Shown here: positions 16,875 to 25,834 of the stretch, piece by piece
How positions within the stretch are numbered: position 1 is the stretch's first letter
How the letters are laid out: every line of letters begins with the position of its first letter
From: Erysipelotrichaceae bacterium
GTDB lineage: Bacteria; Bacillota_I; Bacilli_A; Erysipelotrichales; Erysipelotrichaceae
DNA: 64,000 bases
Direction of reading: 5' to 3'
NCBI GenBank assembly: GCA_017405785.1
Contig: JAFQZR010000007.1
Coordinates: forward strand, 51,917 to 115,916
Made by a program: the position numbers and the translations under genes
Notes under the pieces: model-generated
The model's database searches: none
What the model was told of the DNA's origin: nothing
Seen by the model: only the letters and a program-made list of their open reading frames with translations

Positions 16875-17681
16875 ATGAAGTATGTCTTTATCATTATCGT
16901 AATTGCCTTATTCCTGTATCGGGAAAACTCGATACTGTCAGTAAGCCGCTATACAATAAAAAGCCCGAAACTCAAAAAGAAAACCGTAATTGCCCAGATT
17001 TCGGATGTTCATAACACCCGCAAAAGCGGATTGCGACGGAAACTGTGGAAACAGATCCGGGAAGAGAATCCTGATCTCATCTGCATTACCGGTGATCTGA
17101 TCGATTCCCGCCGTACCAACATCCCCATTGCGACAGAATTTGCCAGCCAGCTGGCGAAAATTGCCCCTGTGTATTACGTTACGGGCAATCATGAAATCAG
17201 ATCAAAACGTCACAGAGAAATAATGGATGCCTTTTACAGGACTCCTATGAACATCCTGGAAGATGAATCATATGTCATTGACGACATCAATCTGATAGGT
17301 CTGAATGATTTCTTCAATGTACCGTCAGCTCAGAGAGAAGAACTCTTTACTTCCATTTATCAGTCACTGAAGAAAGAAGACATGTTCAACATGGTCATGT
17401 TCCACCGTCCGGAGCTGTTTAATGCCTATTGTGACAATGAAGCCGATCTGGTCATCTGCGGACACTGTCACGGCGGTCAGTTCCGCATTCCGTTTATCGG
17501 GCCAAGCTATGCCCCTAATCAGGGATGGCTGCCGAAACTGGCTGAAGGCCTGCATCAGAAGAAAAACACCACGCTGATAGTTTCGCGAGGCATCGGCAAT
17601 TCCCTGTTCCCTTTCCGTTTCAACAATCATCCGGAACTGGTGATCATAACATTACAGCCGGAAAATGATGTTGAACTGTAA
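16875..17681 (+). CDS. Membrane-anchored calcineurin-like metallophosphoesterase
   Basis: The 268-residue protein has one N-terminal hydrophobic helix (residues 2-15) and the full metallophosphoesterase motif set: ISDVHN, CITGDLID, VTGNHE, VMFHRPE and CGHCHGGQFRIPFIG. This matches the YkuE-like family, of which some members act on lipid-A or other phosphate esters; here the substrate is unknown. The first ATG has no ribosome site, and the -10 ends 6 bases upstream, so the message may be leaderless. The promoter of the downstream HIT gene lies within the 3' end. Confidence 0.85.
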   Translation: MKYVFIIIVIALFLYRENSILSVSRYTIKSPKLKKKTVIAQISDVHNTRKSGLRRKLWKQIREENPDLICITGDLIDSRRTNIPIATEFASQLAKIAPVYYVTGNHEIRSKRHREIMDAFYRTPMNILEDESYVIDDINLIGLNDFFNVPSAQREELFTSIYQSLKKEDMFNMVMFHRPELFNAYCDNEADLVICGHCHGGQFRIPFIGPSYAPNQGWLPKLAEGLHQKKNTTLIVSRGIGNSLFPFRFNNHPELVIITLQPENDVEL

Positions 17682-17700
17682 GGTCAGGAAAAACTATAAT
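17671..17700 (+). promoter_or_regulatory. Promoter of the HIT gene
   Basis: TTGAAC (17671-17676), 18-base spacer, TATAAT (17695-17700), starting inside the phosphoesterase gene. Confidence 0.65.
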
Positions 17701-17725
17701 TGAAATATCAGGGAGGATAATTATT

Positions 17726-18124
17726 ATGTGTATATTCTGCAGTATCATTGAAGGAACCATCCCTTCAGCCCGTGTTTATGAAGATGAAACCTGTCTGGCT
17801 ATTCTGGATATTTCCCAGGTGACCAGAGGACATACTCTGGTGCTCCCGAAGAAGCACTTTGACAACATCCTGGAATGCGATGATGAAACCCTGGCTCACC
17901 TGATCAGCGTGACCAGAATGCTGGCTGACAGGATCGTAAAGAACCTCAATGCCAAAGGCTGCAATATCCTGGTCAACACCAACGAAGCAGCCGGGCAGTC
18001 AGTCATGCATCTGCACTTCCACATCATACCTCGTTATGGCGAAGAGGACGGACTTACCATTGAGTTCAATCCACAGCATGAACCGTATGACCTGGGTGAG
18101 GTATTGAAAGAGATCAACGGATAA
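17726..18124 (+). CDS. HIT family nucleotide-binding hydrolase
   Basis: The 132-residue protein MCIFCSIIEGTIPSARVYED... carries the histidine triad HLHFHIIPR (about residues 96-104) and the zinc-type CxxC near the N-terminus (CIFC). HinT/Hit proteins hydrolyse AMP-lysine, AMP-NH2 and similar nucleotide adducts in the cytoplasm. GGGAGG precedes the ATG. Length is typical. It is followed by a terminator hairpin shared with the convergent gene. Confidence 0.93.
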   Translation: MCIFCSIIEGTIPSARVYEDETCLAILDISQVTRGHTLVLPKKHFDNILECDDETLAHLISVTRMLADRIVKNLNAKGCNILVNTNEAAGQSVMHLHFHIIPRYGEEDGLTIEFNPQHEPYDLGEVLKEING

Positions 18125-18166
18125 AAAAAAGAAGCGTTCAGTCAGATTCCTGAACGCTTTCATTTT
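18123..18166. terminator. Bidirectional terminator
   Basis: AAGCGTTCAG (18132-18141) pairs with CTGAACGCTT (18150-18159). A long A-run on the left serves the minus strand; TTTCATTTT on the right serves the plus strand. The minus-strand stop at 18138 lies in the stem. Confidence 0.75.
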
Positions 18167-18986
18167 CATTCTCACTTAGAGCTTCCTCGTTTGAAGTAAC
18201 GTTGATGTTGCTTCTTAAGGAAGTGATTCGGATGGTACGGTCTGTTTCTTCCCTGGTTTCATCAATATAGTTGACTACTGTCTCCACATCATCGATCATA
18301 ACCTTTACCTTGTCATTATTGACTGTCAAAAAACCGTTAACCGATTTGATTGCCAGATTGTACCGTTTAAGTGAGTCATTGATATTCAGTGTTACCTTGC
18401 CGGTAACTTCGTCAATACCCAGGTAATCAAACTGCGTATTGGTAACCATGACATCACCGGAGTTGGTATTCAGATTCATGACCTTGATCATCGAATTCTT
18501 TACGGTAATGGAACCGGTTATTGTATTAACTACCAGAGAGTTGAGCGAAACCCCATCCAGTTCCATTGATCCGTCAAAGTTCTTATTGTTAACCGTGATG
18601 ACGGAATTCTGAGGTATGTATATCGTTATGGTATCGATCTGTCTGGTCTGGGAGATGAACTTATTGGACGGTGTTTCCGTTCTTTCAATGATTTTCAGCG
18701 ATACTGTCTTATTGTCAACAACAAAGCTGTTGGCACTGTCGATTCTTTCATAGTAGCTGATCTTGACCTTTTCACCTTCGGTAGCGACAACTTTGACCTT
18801 GTTATTGATGGTGTCAATGTTTATGGTTCTTATCTCACTGGCATCCAGATTCTGATAAACCTCCATGTAAGTTGAGGACATCTCGGCATTCGGCACTAAA
18901 TAAGTATTGTAAAACCACAGGATACCGAAGATCCCAGCGGCCAGAAGTACAATGAGTATTACCAGAAAGTTGTTTCTTTTCAACAT
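18138..18986 (-). CDS. Membrane-anchored DUF4097-like beta-repeat protein
   Basis: The 282-residue protein has one N-terminal helix (about 7-27) and then repeated short strands such as IRTINIDTINNKVKV, SLVVNTITGSITVKNS and MNLNTNSGDVMVTNTQ, with the T-x-S/T-G pattern of DUF4097/putative adhesin beta-helix domains. The C-terminal tail is acidic (ENENESVQESD). These proteins are usually on the outer face of the membrane and often linked to envelope stress, but no function is established. No partner such as a PspC-like or DUF1700 protein is adjacent. Confidence 0.7.
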   Translation of the reverse strand: MLKRNNFLVILIVLLAAGIFGILWFYNTYLVPNAEMSSTYMEVYQNLDASEIRTINIDTINNKVKVVATEGEKVKISYYERIDSANSFVVDNKTVSLKIIERTETPSNKFISQTRQIDTITIYIPQNSVITVNNKNFDGSMELDGVSLNSLVVNTITGSITVKNSMIKVMNLNTNSGDVMVTNTQFDYLGIDEVTGKVTLNINDSLKRYNLAIKSVNGFLTVNNDKVKVMIDDVETVVNYIDETREETDRTIRITSLRSNINVTSNEEALSENENESVQESD

Positions 18987-19031
18987 GTTTTTTTTACCTT
19001 TTTTATTATACCACGTACCCGTTTTAAATGC

Positions 19032-19059
19032 TTGACATTATTCTTCGGTATACTATAAT
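19032..19059 (+). promoter_or_regulatory. Promoter of groES-groEL
   Basis: TTGACA (19032-19037), 16-base spacer, TATAAT (19054-19059), with the CIRCE operator just downstream. Confidence 0.85.
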
Positions 19060-19068
19060 AATATATGG

Positions 19069-19095
19069 TTAGCACTTAAGATATTAGAGTGCTAA
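19069..19095 (+). promoter_or_regulatory. CIRCE operator (HrcA binding site)
   Basis: TTAGCACTT, 9-base spacer, GAGTGCTAA: one mismatch from the CIRCE consensus. It spans the expected transcript start and ends next to the groES ribosome site, so HrcA should repress groES-groEL; hrcA itself is not in the window. Confidence 0.95.
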
Positions 19096-19108
19096 AGGAG
19101 GAATACTA

Positions 19109-19390
19109 ATGATCAGACCATTAAATGATAATGTATTGATTAAAAAGGAAACAATCGAAAACAAGACAGCCAGCGGCATCATCCTGTCTGCCAAGGAAAA
19201 CACTGAAGATAATATCGGTGTGGTAATCGCAGTCGGTGAAGGCAGTCTGGTTGACGGTAAAAGAGTACCGATGACTGTAAAGGTTAACGACAAAGTGATC
19301 TTCGACAAGTATGCCGGAAAAGAAGTTGAATATCAGGGTGAAAAGTACCTGCTGGTATCTGAGTCAAAGATCTACGCGGTAATAGATTAG
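19109..19390 (+). CDS. groES: Co-chaperonin GroES
   Basis: The 93-residue protein starts [14 protein letters not shown] and has the mobile loop region [12 protein letters not shown] and the C-terminal [21 protein letters not shown], all standard for GroES. It caps the GroEL cage in an ATP-dependent folding cycle. It lies 10 bases before groEL behind a CIRCE element, with AGGAGG before the ATG. Confidence 0.98.
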   Translation: MIRPLNDNVLIKKETIENKTASGIILSAKENTEDNIGVVIAVGEGSLVDGKRVPMTVKVNDKVIFDKYAGKEVEYQGEKYLLVSESKIYAVID

Positions 19391-19400
19391 GAGGCTTTTC

Positions 19401-21020
19401 ATGAGCAAGGAAGTTAAGTATTCAAAAGAAGTAAGAGATCTGATGCTGGCAGGCGTTGATACCCTGGCCAACACCGTAAAGATCACCTTAGGTCCTAAGG
19501 GACGTAATGTGGTTCTGGAAAAGAGCTATGGTTCACCGCTGATCACCAATGACGGTGTCACCATCGCCAAGGAGATCGATCCGGAAGATAAATTTGAAAA
19601 CATGGGTGCCAAGCTGGTTTATGAAGTTGCCAGCAAGACCAATGATGTTGCCGGTGACGGTACTACTACTGCTACCCTTCTGGCTCAGGCCATCATGCAT
19701 AACGGTGTTGCCTGCGTTGAAAAAGGCAGCAACCCTGTTCTGTTAAAGGCAGGCATGGAAAAAGCCGCTCAGCTTATCGCATCTGAATTACTGAAACAGA
19801 CCAAGCAGGTATCAACCTCCAAGGACATTGCCCAGGTCGCAGCCGTATCTTCAGGCGATGAAGAGATTGGACGCTATATCGCTGAAGCAATGGATAAGGT
19901 CGGCAAGGACGGTGTCATCACCGTTGATGAATCCCAGGGCTTTGAAACCACACTCGAGACTGTTGAAGGCCTGGAATATGACAAGGGATACATGTCACCT
20001 TACATGGCAAGCGACAGAGAAAAGATGCAGTCAGAACTGGAAAACCCGATGATCCTGGTTACCGACCAGAAGATCAACTCCATTCAGGAGATCCTGCCTG
20101 TTCTGGAAAAGATCGTTCAGGCCAACAAGCCAATGCTGATCATCTGCGATGACATTGACAACGAAGTACTGACTACACTGATCGTCAACAAGTTACGCGG
20201 TGCCTTCAATGTCGTAGCCACCAAGGCTCCTGGCTTCGGTGATTCCCAGAAGGCCATGTTACAGGATATCGCCATCCTGACCGGTGCCCAGTTTGTTACC
20301 AAGGAATTAAGCATGGATCTCAAGGATATTGACTTAAGCGCCTTAGGTACTGCCAGCAAGGTCGTTGTCAAGAAGGACAACACCACCATCGTTCACGGTG
20401 CCGGTGATCCTGAAGAACTGAAGAACAGAGTTGACGAGATCAAGGCTCAGATTGAAAAGACAACTTCTGACTATGATAAGAAGAAGTTAAATGAAAGACT
20501 GGCCAAGCTGACTTCCGGTGTCGCCATCATCAAGGTCGGTGCCGCTACCGAAAGCGAAATGAAGGAAAAGAAACTGAGAATTGAGGACGCTCTCAATGCC
20601 ACCAAGGCAGCCATTGCCGAAGGTATCATCATCGGAGGCGGTGCAGCCTTAGCCAGAATCTACAAAGAGCAGAAAGATACCCTCAAGGGTGCTACCGTAG
20701 ACGAACAGAAAGGCATTAACGCCGTGTTTGAAGCCATCCTGCAGCCTTTATACCAGATCGCGGAAAACGCCGGCTATGACGGCAATGACATCGTCAAGGA
20801 ACAGCTGACCAAGAAGAAGAACATCGGCTTCGATGCCAGAAACGGTGAATGGGTCGACATGTTCAAGGAAGGCATCGTTGACCCGACCAAGGTCACCAGA
20901 AGTGCCGTACTGAATGCTACCAGCATTGCTGCCCTGTTCATCACTACTGAAGCAGGTGTCGTTGAGAAACCGAAACCTGAATCAGCCGCTGTTCCAGCTG
21001 CTCCTGCCGGAATGTACTAA
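19401..21020 (+). CDS. groEL: Chaperonin GroEL
   Basis: The 539-residue protein has the Hsp60 landmarks: [38 protein letters not shown] (ATP site with the catalytic Asp), [15 protein letters not shown] and [18 protein letters not shown]. It forms the 14-mer folding chamber. The C-terminus ends [11 protein letters not shown] instead of the usual Gly-Gly-Met repeats that line the cavity floor. AGGAGG precedes the ATG. Confidence 0.98.
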   Translation: MSKEVKYSKEVRDLMLAGVDTLANTVKITLGPKGRNVVLEKSYGSPLITNDGVTIAKEIDPEDKFENMGAKLVYEVASKTNDVAGDGTTTATLLAQAIMHNGVACVEKGSNPVLLKAGMEKAAQLIASELLKQTKQVSTSKDIAQVAAVSSGDEEIGRYIAEAMDKVGKDGVITVDESQGFETTLETVEGLEYDKGYMSPYMASDREKMQSELENPMILVTDQKINSIQEILPVLEKIVQANKPMLIICDDIDNEVLTTLIVNKLRGAFNVVATKAPGFGDSQKAMLQDIAILTGAQFVTKELSMDLKDIDLSALGTASKVVVKKDNTTIVHGAGDPEELKNRVDEIKAQIEKTTSDYDKKKLNERLAKLTSGVAIIKVGAATESEMKEKKLRIEDALNATKAAIAEGIIIGGGAALARIYKEQKDTLKGATVDEQKGINAVFEAILQPLYQIAENAGYDGNDIVKEQLTKKKNIGFDARNGEWVDMFKEGIVDPTKVTRSAVLNATSIAALFITTEAGVVEKPKPESAAVPAAPAGMY

Positions 21021-21029
21021 AACAAAATA

Positions 21030-21064
21030 AAAGGACTTCAGTTACAAACTGAGGTCCTTTTTTT
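21030..21064. terminator. Bidirectional terminator after groEL
   Basis: AAAGGACTTCAGTT pairs with AACTGAGGTCCTTT, flanked by A-rich sequence on the left and TTTT on the right. It can serve groEL and the convergent HAD gene. Confidence 0.85.
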
Positions 21065-21707
21065 ATAAGTAATTCTCTATTTCATCCAGAGTGTCAATGA
21101 AATCGTCGGCTTCACTCTGATTCATGCCGAACTTGTAGTCCTTACGGGCTATGGTCTTTATTCCGGCATTCTTACCGGCCTTTATGCCATAAGGTGAATC
21201 TTCAATGATTATTGCCTCATCCTTCTGCAGTTCCAGCTTTTCCAATGTCAGCAGATAGATTTCCGGATTTGGTTTACCGTGAGATAGATCTCTTCCGGAT
21301 ATGACTACATCGAAGCAGTCCTTGATGTCCAGCTGAGTCAGGGCACGTTCAATATACCAAGGTTCACTGGCGGAACAGCAGGCCAGTTTATATCCTCTGT
21401 CTTTCAGGTTTCTGATGACCGATACTGATTCCGGAAAGACCAGAGGCGGAAAGTATATCCGTTCCCTTCTGACCTTATGATATTCATGCATCCTGTCCTT
21501 GAAAGTATCAATGTCATCATCAGGATGTACCTGAGACATGATGATGCTCCAGGCATCGATCTCCGGTGAACCTCCGATCCAGATACGGAAAACCCGCGGA
21601 TCCGTCTTATAACCGTTTTCCCTGATGAAGTCAGCGGTAATCTGCTGGTCATAGGTTTCAGAATCCACTATTACGCCGTCAAGATCGAAAAACACACCTT
21701 TGATCAT
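21063..21707 (-). CDS. HAD superfamily phosphatase/phosphomutase (beta-PGM-like)
   Basis: The 214-residue protein has motif I GVFFDLDGVIVDSETYD, a helical cap, motif II ACCSASEPW, the motif III Lys in HGKPNPEIYL and motif IV IIEDSPYGIKAGKNAG. This is the subfamily IA layout of beta-phosphoglucomutase and related sugar-phosphate phosphatases; which reaction it does cannot be said. It is convergent with groEL and stands alone. Confidence 0.88.
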   Translation of the reverse strand: MIKGVFFDLDGVIVDSETYDQQITADFIRENGYKTDPRVFRIWIGGSPEIDAWSIIMSQVHPDDDIDTFKDRMHEYHKVRRERIYFPPLVFPESVSVIRNLKDRGYKLACCSASEPWYIERALTQLDIKDCFDVVISGRDLSHGKPNPEIYLLTLEKLELQKDEAIIIEDSPYGIKAGKNAGIKTIARKDYKFGMNQSEADDFIDTLDEIENYL

Positions 21708-21867
21708 ACCATTTACTCCTGGCTATATTTAAACAGACAACCACGGAAAAATAAAGTCATTTCTGTCATTTAACTGTCAGGGTTTCTTTTTCATCATCTG
21801 GAAATGTTCTTTTATGGCTAATTGCGGATAATAGGATATAATATAAAACAGATGGAGGTTAACCCAT

Positions 21868-24759
21868 ATGAATATTAACGATGTCATCCATGGTTTCCGT
21901 GTTCTTAACATCAGACACATCGAGGAGATCAACGGTGACCTGTATGAAATGGTCCATGAGAAAACAACCGCCAGGACCATCTGGCTGAAGAGAGACGACG
22001 AAAACAAGACTTTCGCCATCGGCTTCAGAACTACTCCGGTAGACGATACCGGTGTCTTCCACATTCTGGAACACTCTGTATTAAACGGATCCCAGCGCTA
22101 TCCGCTCAGAGAACCATTTGTTGATCTGTTAAAGAGTTCACTGCAGACTTTCCTGAATGCCATTACTTTCCCTGATAAGACAGTTTATCCGGTTTCCAGC
22201 CGTAACGATAAGGACTTCATCAACCTGATGCGCGTCTACCTTGATGCCGTATTCAGACCTCTGGCCGTCAGCAATCCTAACATCTTCCGTCAGGAAGGCT
22301 GGCACTATGAGATTCTTGATCCGGAAGCTGATCCGATCTATAAGGGTGTTGTCTTCAATGAGATGAAAGGTGCATTCTCTTCACCTGACGGTGTCAGAAG
22401 CCGTTATCTGCTGCATGCCCTGTTCCCTGATACCTGCTATGGCAATGAATCAGGCGGCGACCCTGACCACATTACTGACCTGACTTACCAGCAGTTCTGT
22501 GACAGTCATAAGAAGTATTACAGCCCGAGCAACTCCTTCATCATCTTAGACGGTGATGTAAACATTGAAGAGACTTTGGCCATCATCGATGATGAATATC
22601 TGTCACAGTTCACTTCCGAAGGTGCTAAGATCAATTTTGATGCTCAGAAGCCGGTCACTCCGGAAGATCTCATTGTTGAATATGAGATCGGTGCCGAAGA
22701 AAAGCCAGCCGGCAAGGCTCAGATAGCTTACGGCTATGTTGTCGGTGATTATACTACACGTGTTTCCAATGCTGCCTTAGCCCTGATCGCTCAGGTATTA
22801 TGCGGATCAAATGAAGCACCGCTGAAGAAAGCCATCATCTCTGCGGGTTTAGGTGAAGATGTCTACTTCTCCATGGAAGACGGCTTATTACAGTCCTGCG
22901 TTGAGATCGATGTCATCAACACTGATCTGGAAAAGGAACCTCAGATCACTGAGACTATCAGAAACGAATTACAGCGCGTTATAAAGGAAGGCATCGACAG
23001 AAATGAAATGACCGCCATCCTCAGTAAGGCTGAATTCAAGGCCAAGGAAAGAGACTTCGGCAACGCTCCTAAGGGACTGGTATTTGCCCTCACCTCTCTG
23101 GATACCTGGCTGTATGGCGGTGATCCTTTACAGGGTATCATCAAGGACGACATCTATGCTCAGTTAAGAGAAAAACTCGATACTGATTACTATGAACAGC
23201 TGTTACAGGATCTGATTCTCGACAGTAAGCACCATGCGAAAGTTCTCTTAAAGCCTTCAACGACCTTAGGTCAGATCAAGGCTGAAAAGGAAAAGCGGAA
23301 ACTCGCTGCCGTCAAGGCCAGCTGGAGCAAGGAAGAAATAGATGAACTGATTGAAATGAACAAGAAGCTGGCTGTATGGCAGGCTACTGAAGATACACCT
23401 GAACAGCAGGCAACCTTACCTGTTCTCCATATTTCCGACCTTAAGAAGACCGCTACTACCCTTCCTTTGGAAGTCTGCAAGCACAACGGATGCAATACGG
23501 TTCTGAAACATGAACTGGATACCAACGGTATCAGCTATGTTTCTTTATACAGTGACATCGCTGATTACAGTCTGTATCAGATCTCTGTTCTGTCACTGCT
23601 GACTACCTTACTGGGACAGATCGCAACTGAAAAGTATGACACGATTCATCTGAATCAGGCCATCAACGCCATCTTAGGCGAGTTTAGTACCGGTGTCTCA
23701 TTCGCCACAGACAAAAATGACGAACTGAAGTCATTTGTCAATGTCACCTGGAGCTCTCTGGAAAGAAACGATCTGGCCGGTGTTGAACTGGTAAAGGAAA
23801 TCATCTACCGTACATCTCTCGATGACAAGAAAGCCATCAGAGACATCGTCAGACAGACCAAGATGTCTCAGGAACAGGCCTTCAGCCGGTATGGCAGCAA
23901 TCTCGCTTCCTTACGTGTAAGTGCCTGTGACAGCGAAGCAGGTGTTTCTGCAGAATACGCCAACGGCTATGAGTTCTACAAGTTCATCAGAAACCTGGAA
24001 GATAACTGGGACAGCGAGTCAGATAAGGTTCTCGCTGAAATGAAGGAACTCTACAAGGATCTGTTTACAGCTGACAGACTGACATTAGGTATCGCTTCAC
24101 CTGACAGTGAAAATGTAGTCAGGGCAGTACTGGATAACACTCCGGAAGGAACAGTCGGTCCTAAGGCAGAAAGAAAACCTTTAGGTCACAGACGTGAAGG
24201 TATCGTTGTTCCGGCCAATATCTCCTATGCCAGCATGGGTGCCTTTACCGGAAGACTTCCTGACAAGGATCTGGGTACAATGTATGTTGTCTCCAACATT
24301 CTGAGTCTGGATTATCTCTGGAACAATGTCAGAGTAAAGAACGGTGCTTACGGCTGTGGATTCTCCGCCAGAGGCAGCAACTCCTGGTACAGATCATTCC
24401 GTGACCCTAACCCTGCCAATTCACTGCACATCTTCAAGAATGCACCGTTATATCTGAAGGAATTCTGCGACAGTGATCCAAATGTTGAGAAATACATCAT
24501 CGGTACCATGGGAGACTTTGATCCATTGATGACAGCCAAGACCATGGCCAGAAGAAGCGACATGGATTACTTCACCGACATCACTGATGAGGTAAAGCAG
24601 AACATTCTCGATTCGATTCTGGCAACAGATGAAAAAGCCATCAGAGATTCCATCGAGTTACTGGCTGATATCCGTGACAAGGACAATGTCTGTGTCATCG
24701 GTAACAAGGACGCCATTGAAAAATGCCGTGATCAGTTAGACGAGATATTCCCTTTATAA
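21868..24759 (+). CDS. M16C family zinc peptidase (PreP/Cym1-like)
   Basis: The 963-residue protein carries the inverted zinc motif HILEH (H65-x-x-E68-H69), the third ligand region VVFNEMKGAFSSPDGV, and the M16C-associated central and C-terminal domains. Length near 970 matches the presequence-protease type, which forms one clamshell from four homologous domains and degrades short unstructured peptides in the cytoplasm. TGGAGGT precedes the ATG and a TATAAT lies about 25 bases upstream. CATTTCTGTCA (21758-21768) upstream is also found in the promoter region of the neighbouring HTH regulator. It stands alone between terminators. Confidence 0.93.
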   Translation: MNINDVIHGFRVLNIRHIEEINGDLYEMVHEKTTARTIWLKRDDENKTFAIGFRTTPVDDTGVFHILEHSVLNGSQRYPLREPFVDLLKSSLQTFLNAITFPDKTVYPVSSRNDKDFINLMRVYLDAVFRPLAVSNPNIFRQEGWHYEILDPEADPIYKGVVFNEMKGAFSSPDGVRSRYLLHALFPDTCYGNESGGDPDHITDLTYQQFCDSHKKYYSPSNSFIILDGDVNIEETLAIIDDEYLSQFTSEGAKINFDAQKPVTPEDLIVEYEIGAEEKPAGKAQIAYGYVVGDYTTRVSNAALALIAQVLCGSNEAPLKKAIISAGLGEDVYFSMEDGLLQSCVEIDVINTDLEKEPQITETIRNELQRVIKEGIDRNEMTAILSKAEFKAKERDFGNAPKGLVFALTSLDTWLYGGDPLQGIIKDDIYAQLREKLDTDYYEQLLQDLILDSKHHAKVLLKPSTTLGQIKAEKEKRKLAAVKASWSKEEIDELIEMNKKLAVWQATEDTPEQQATLPVLHISDLKKTATTLPLEVCKHNGCNTVLKHELDTNGISYVSLYSDIADYSLYQISVLSLLTTLLGQIATEKYDTIHLNQAINAILGEFSTGVSFATDKNDELKSFVNVTWSSLERNDLAGVELVKEIIYRTSLDDKKAIRDIVRQTKMSQEQAFSRYGSNLASLRVSACDSEAGVSAEYANGYEFYKFIRNLEDNWDSESDKVLAEMKELYKDLFTADRLTLGIASPDSENVVRAVLDNTPEGTVGPKAERKPLGHRREGIVVPANISYASMGAFTGRLPDKDLGTMYVVSNILSLDYLWNNVRVKNGAYGCGFSARGSNSWYRSFRDPNPANSLHIFKNAPLYLKEFCDSDPNVEKYIIGTMGDFDPLMTAKTMARRSDMDYFTDITDEVKQNILDSILATDEKAIRDSIELLADIRDKDNVCVIGNKDAIEKCRDQLDEIFPL

Positions 24760-24773
24760 ACAATGATTCATAG

Positions 24774-24809
24774 AAAAACTCAGCGGTTTCAATGACTGCT
24801 GAGTTTTTT
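24774..24809. terminator. Bidirectional terminator between M16C and HTH genes
   Basis: AACTCAGC (24777-24784) pairs with GCTGAGTT (24798-24805), with A-run left and T-run right. The HTH stop codon lies in the loop. Confidence 0.85.
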
Positions 24810-25673
24810 CATTCCAGAGATGGCTTTCCGAATTGCAGGTTTCAGTTTTTCTGATGAGAGATTGTAACCACAGAATACTATCCATGCTGAATAGATGAAG
24901 AAGCACAATCCGATAAACAATTTGACTTTGACTAAGCCAAGATGACGCAAACCGTATAAAGCTCCGTTTACTATCATTAATTCAAGATTATCAATTCTTA
25001 TCATACCTGGTTTGCCAGAAATAAGCTCACGTTCTTGTAATATGTTAATTTCAAGAACGATATTGATGAACATGTTCAATCCAAGAATAACAGAATAGGC
25101 AAATAGCATTTTAAGATTCTTATGGTTATTTCTGTTTCTGTACATCAGAAAACTGATTGCGATGATATAAAGAATTGTTGAAACAAATGAAGTTATGTAG
25201 TTTCTATTTCCTTTTGCATAGCATATAAAACCTATTATTGTCACAATTACATGGATGAGTAATAACCAAAACCATGTCAGATCATCATGTTTCCGATAAT
25301 GTTCTTCGTTGTTCATCAGTTTGATCTGTTCCTTCAACTCATTTACTCCTTCGCTGAGGACATTCACTGTCTTGTCTGTGGAGTTCACCATATCGCTGAG
25401 TTGATCAATACCCGTACTGACTTCTGTCATTTTTCTGTCAACTTCATGATCAATGCTTCTTTCTCCTTCAAACATCTCTTCCAGTGAAATGTTGAATTCA
25501 TTACAGATATTGATTATATCTTCCATAGTAGGTGTTATCTCTCCGTTTTCCCAGCGTCTGACCGTTCTTCCTGAGACATACAGAAGATCACCCATGTCAT
25601 CTAACGACAAATCTCTTGATTTTCTAAGTTTGGTAATAAACTCCCCGATCTTATTCTTATTCAAAGGTTTCAT
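24789..25673 (-). CDS. Membrane-bound XRE-type HTH regulator
   Basis: Of 294 residues, about 1-60 form a Cro/CI-type HTH (IGEFITKLRKSRDLSLDDMG, then LYVSGRTVRRWENGEITPTMEDI). A helical linker with coiled-coil look (TGIDQLSDMVNSTDKTVNVL and on) follows, and from about residue 130 there are four or five membrane helices with long loops. A DNA-binding head on a membrane body suggests a one-component sensor, but the signal is unknown. Two spaced GACA-N4-TGTC inverted repeats lie upstream of its own TATAAT (25701-25706). It is convergent with the M16C gene. Confidence 0.75.
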   Translation of the reverse strand: MKPLNKNKIGEFITKLRKSRDLSLDDMGDLLYVSGRTVRRWENGEITPTMEDIINICNEFNISLEEMFEGERSIDHEVDRKMTEVSTGIDQLSDMVNSTDKTVNVLSEGVNELKEQIKLMNNEEHYRKHDDLTWFWLLLIHVIVTIIGFICYAKGNRNYITSFVSTILYIIAISFLMYRNRNNHKNLKMLFAYSVILGLNMFINIVLEINILQERELISGKPGMIRIDNLELMIVNGALYGLRHLGLVKVKLFIGLCFFIYSAWIVFCGYNLSSEKLKPAIRKAISGMKKLSSH

Positions 25674-25729
25674 AAAGCATAACCTCCTCTCTTCAATAAC
25701 ATTATAGGATCTTTTTCTTTTAAAAAAGC

Positions 25730-25764
25730 TGACAGCTTTGTCAAAAATCAGGACATTTCTGTCA
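25730..25764. promoter_or_regulatory. Twin inverted repeats upstream of the HTH gene
   Basis: GACA-GCTT-TGTC (25731-25742, flanked by T/A) and GACA-TTTC-TGTC (25752-25763) are 21 bases apart, two helical turns. They lie just upstream of the -35 region of the HTH gene. They look like operator sites, perhaps for the HTH protein itself. Confidence 0.45.
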
Positions 25765-25783
25765 CTGCAGCATTTTCCAGACA

Positions 25784-25809
25784 GAAAAAGACCGGCTTTT
25801 CAGCCAGTC
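25784..25809 (-). terminator. Terminator of the M13 peptidase gene
   Basis: Minus-strand GACTGGCT-GAAA-AGCCGGTC is followed by TTTTTC, about 25 bases after the stop. Confidence 0.85.
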
Positions 25810-25834
25810 AGTTATGCATTAAATACTATTTCTT

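Noticed and set aside
21777..22064. Minus-strand frame over the start of the M16C gene
   Set aside because: No ribosome site or family pattern; it shadows a strongly supported peptidase.
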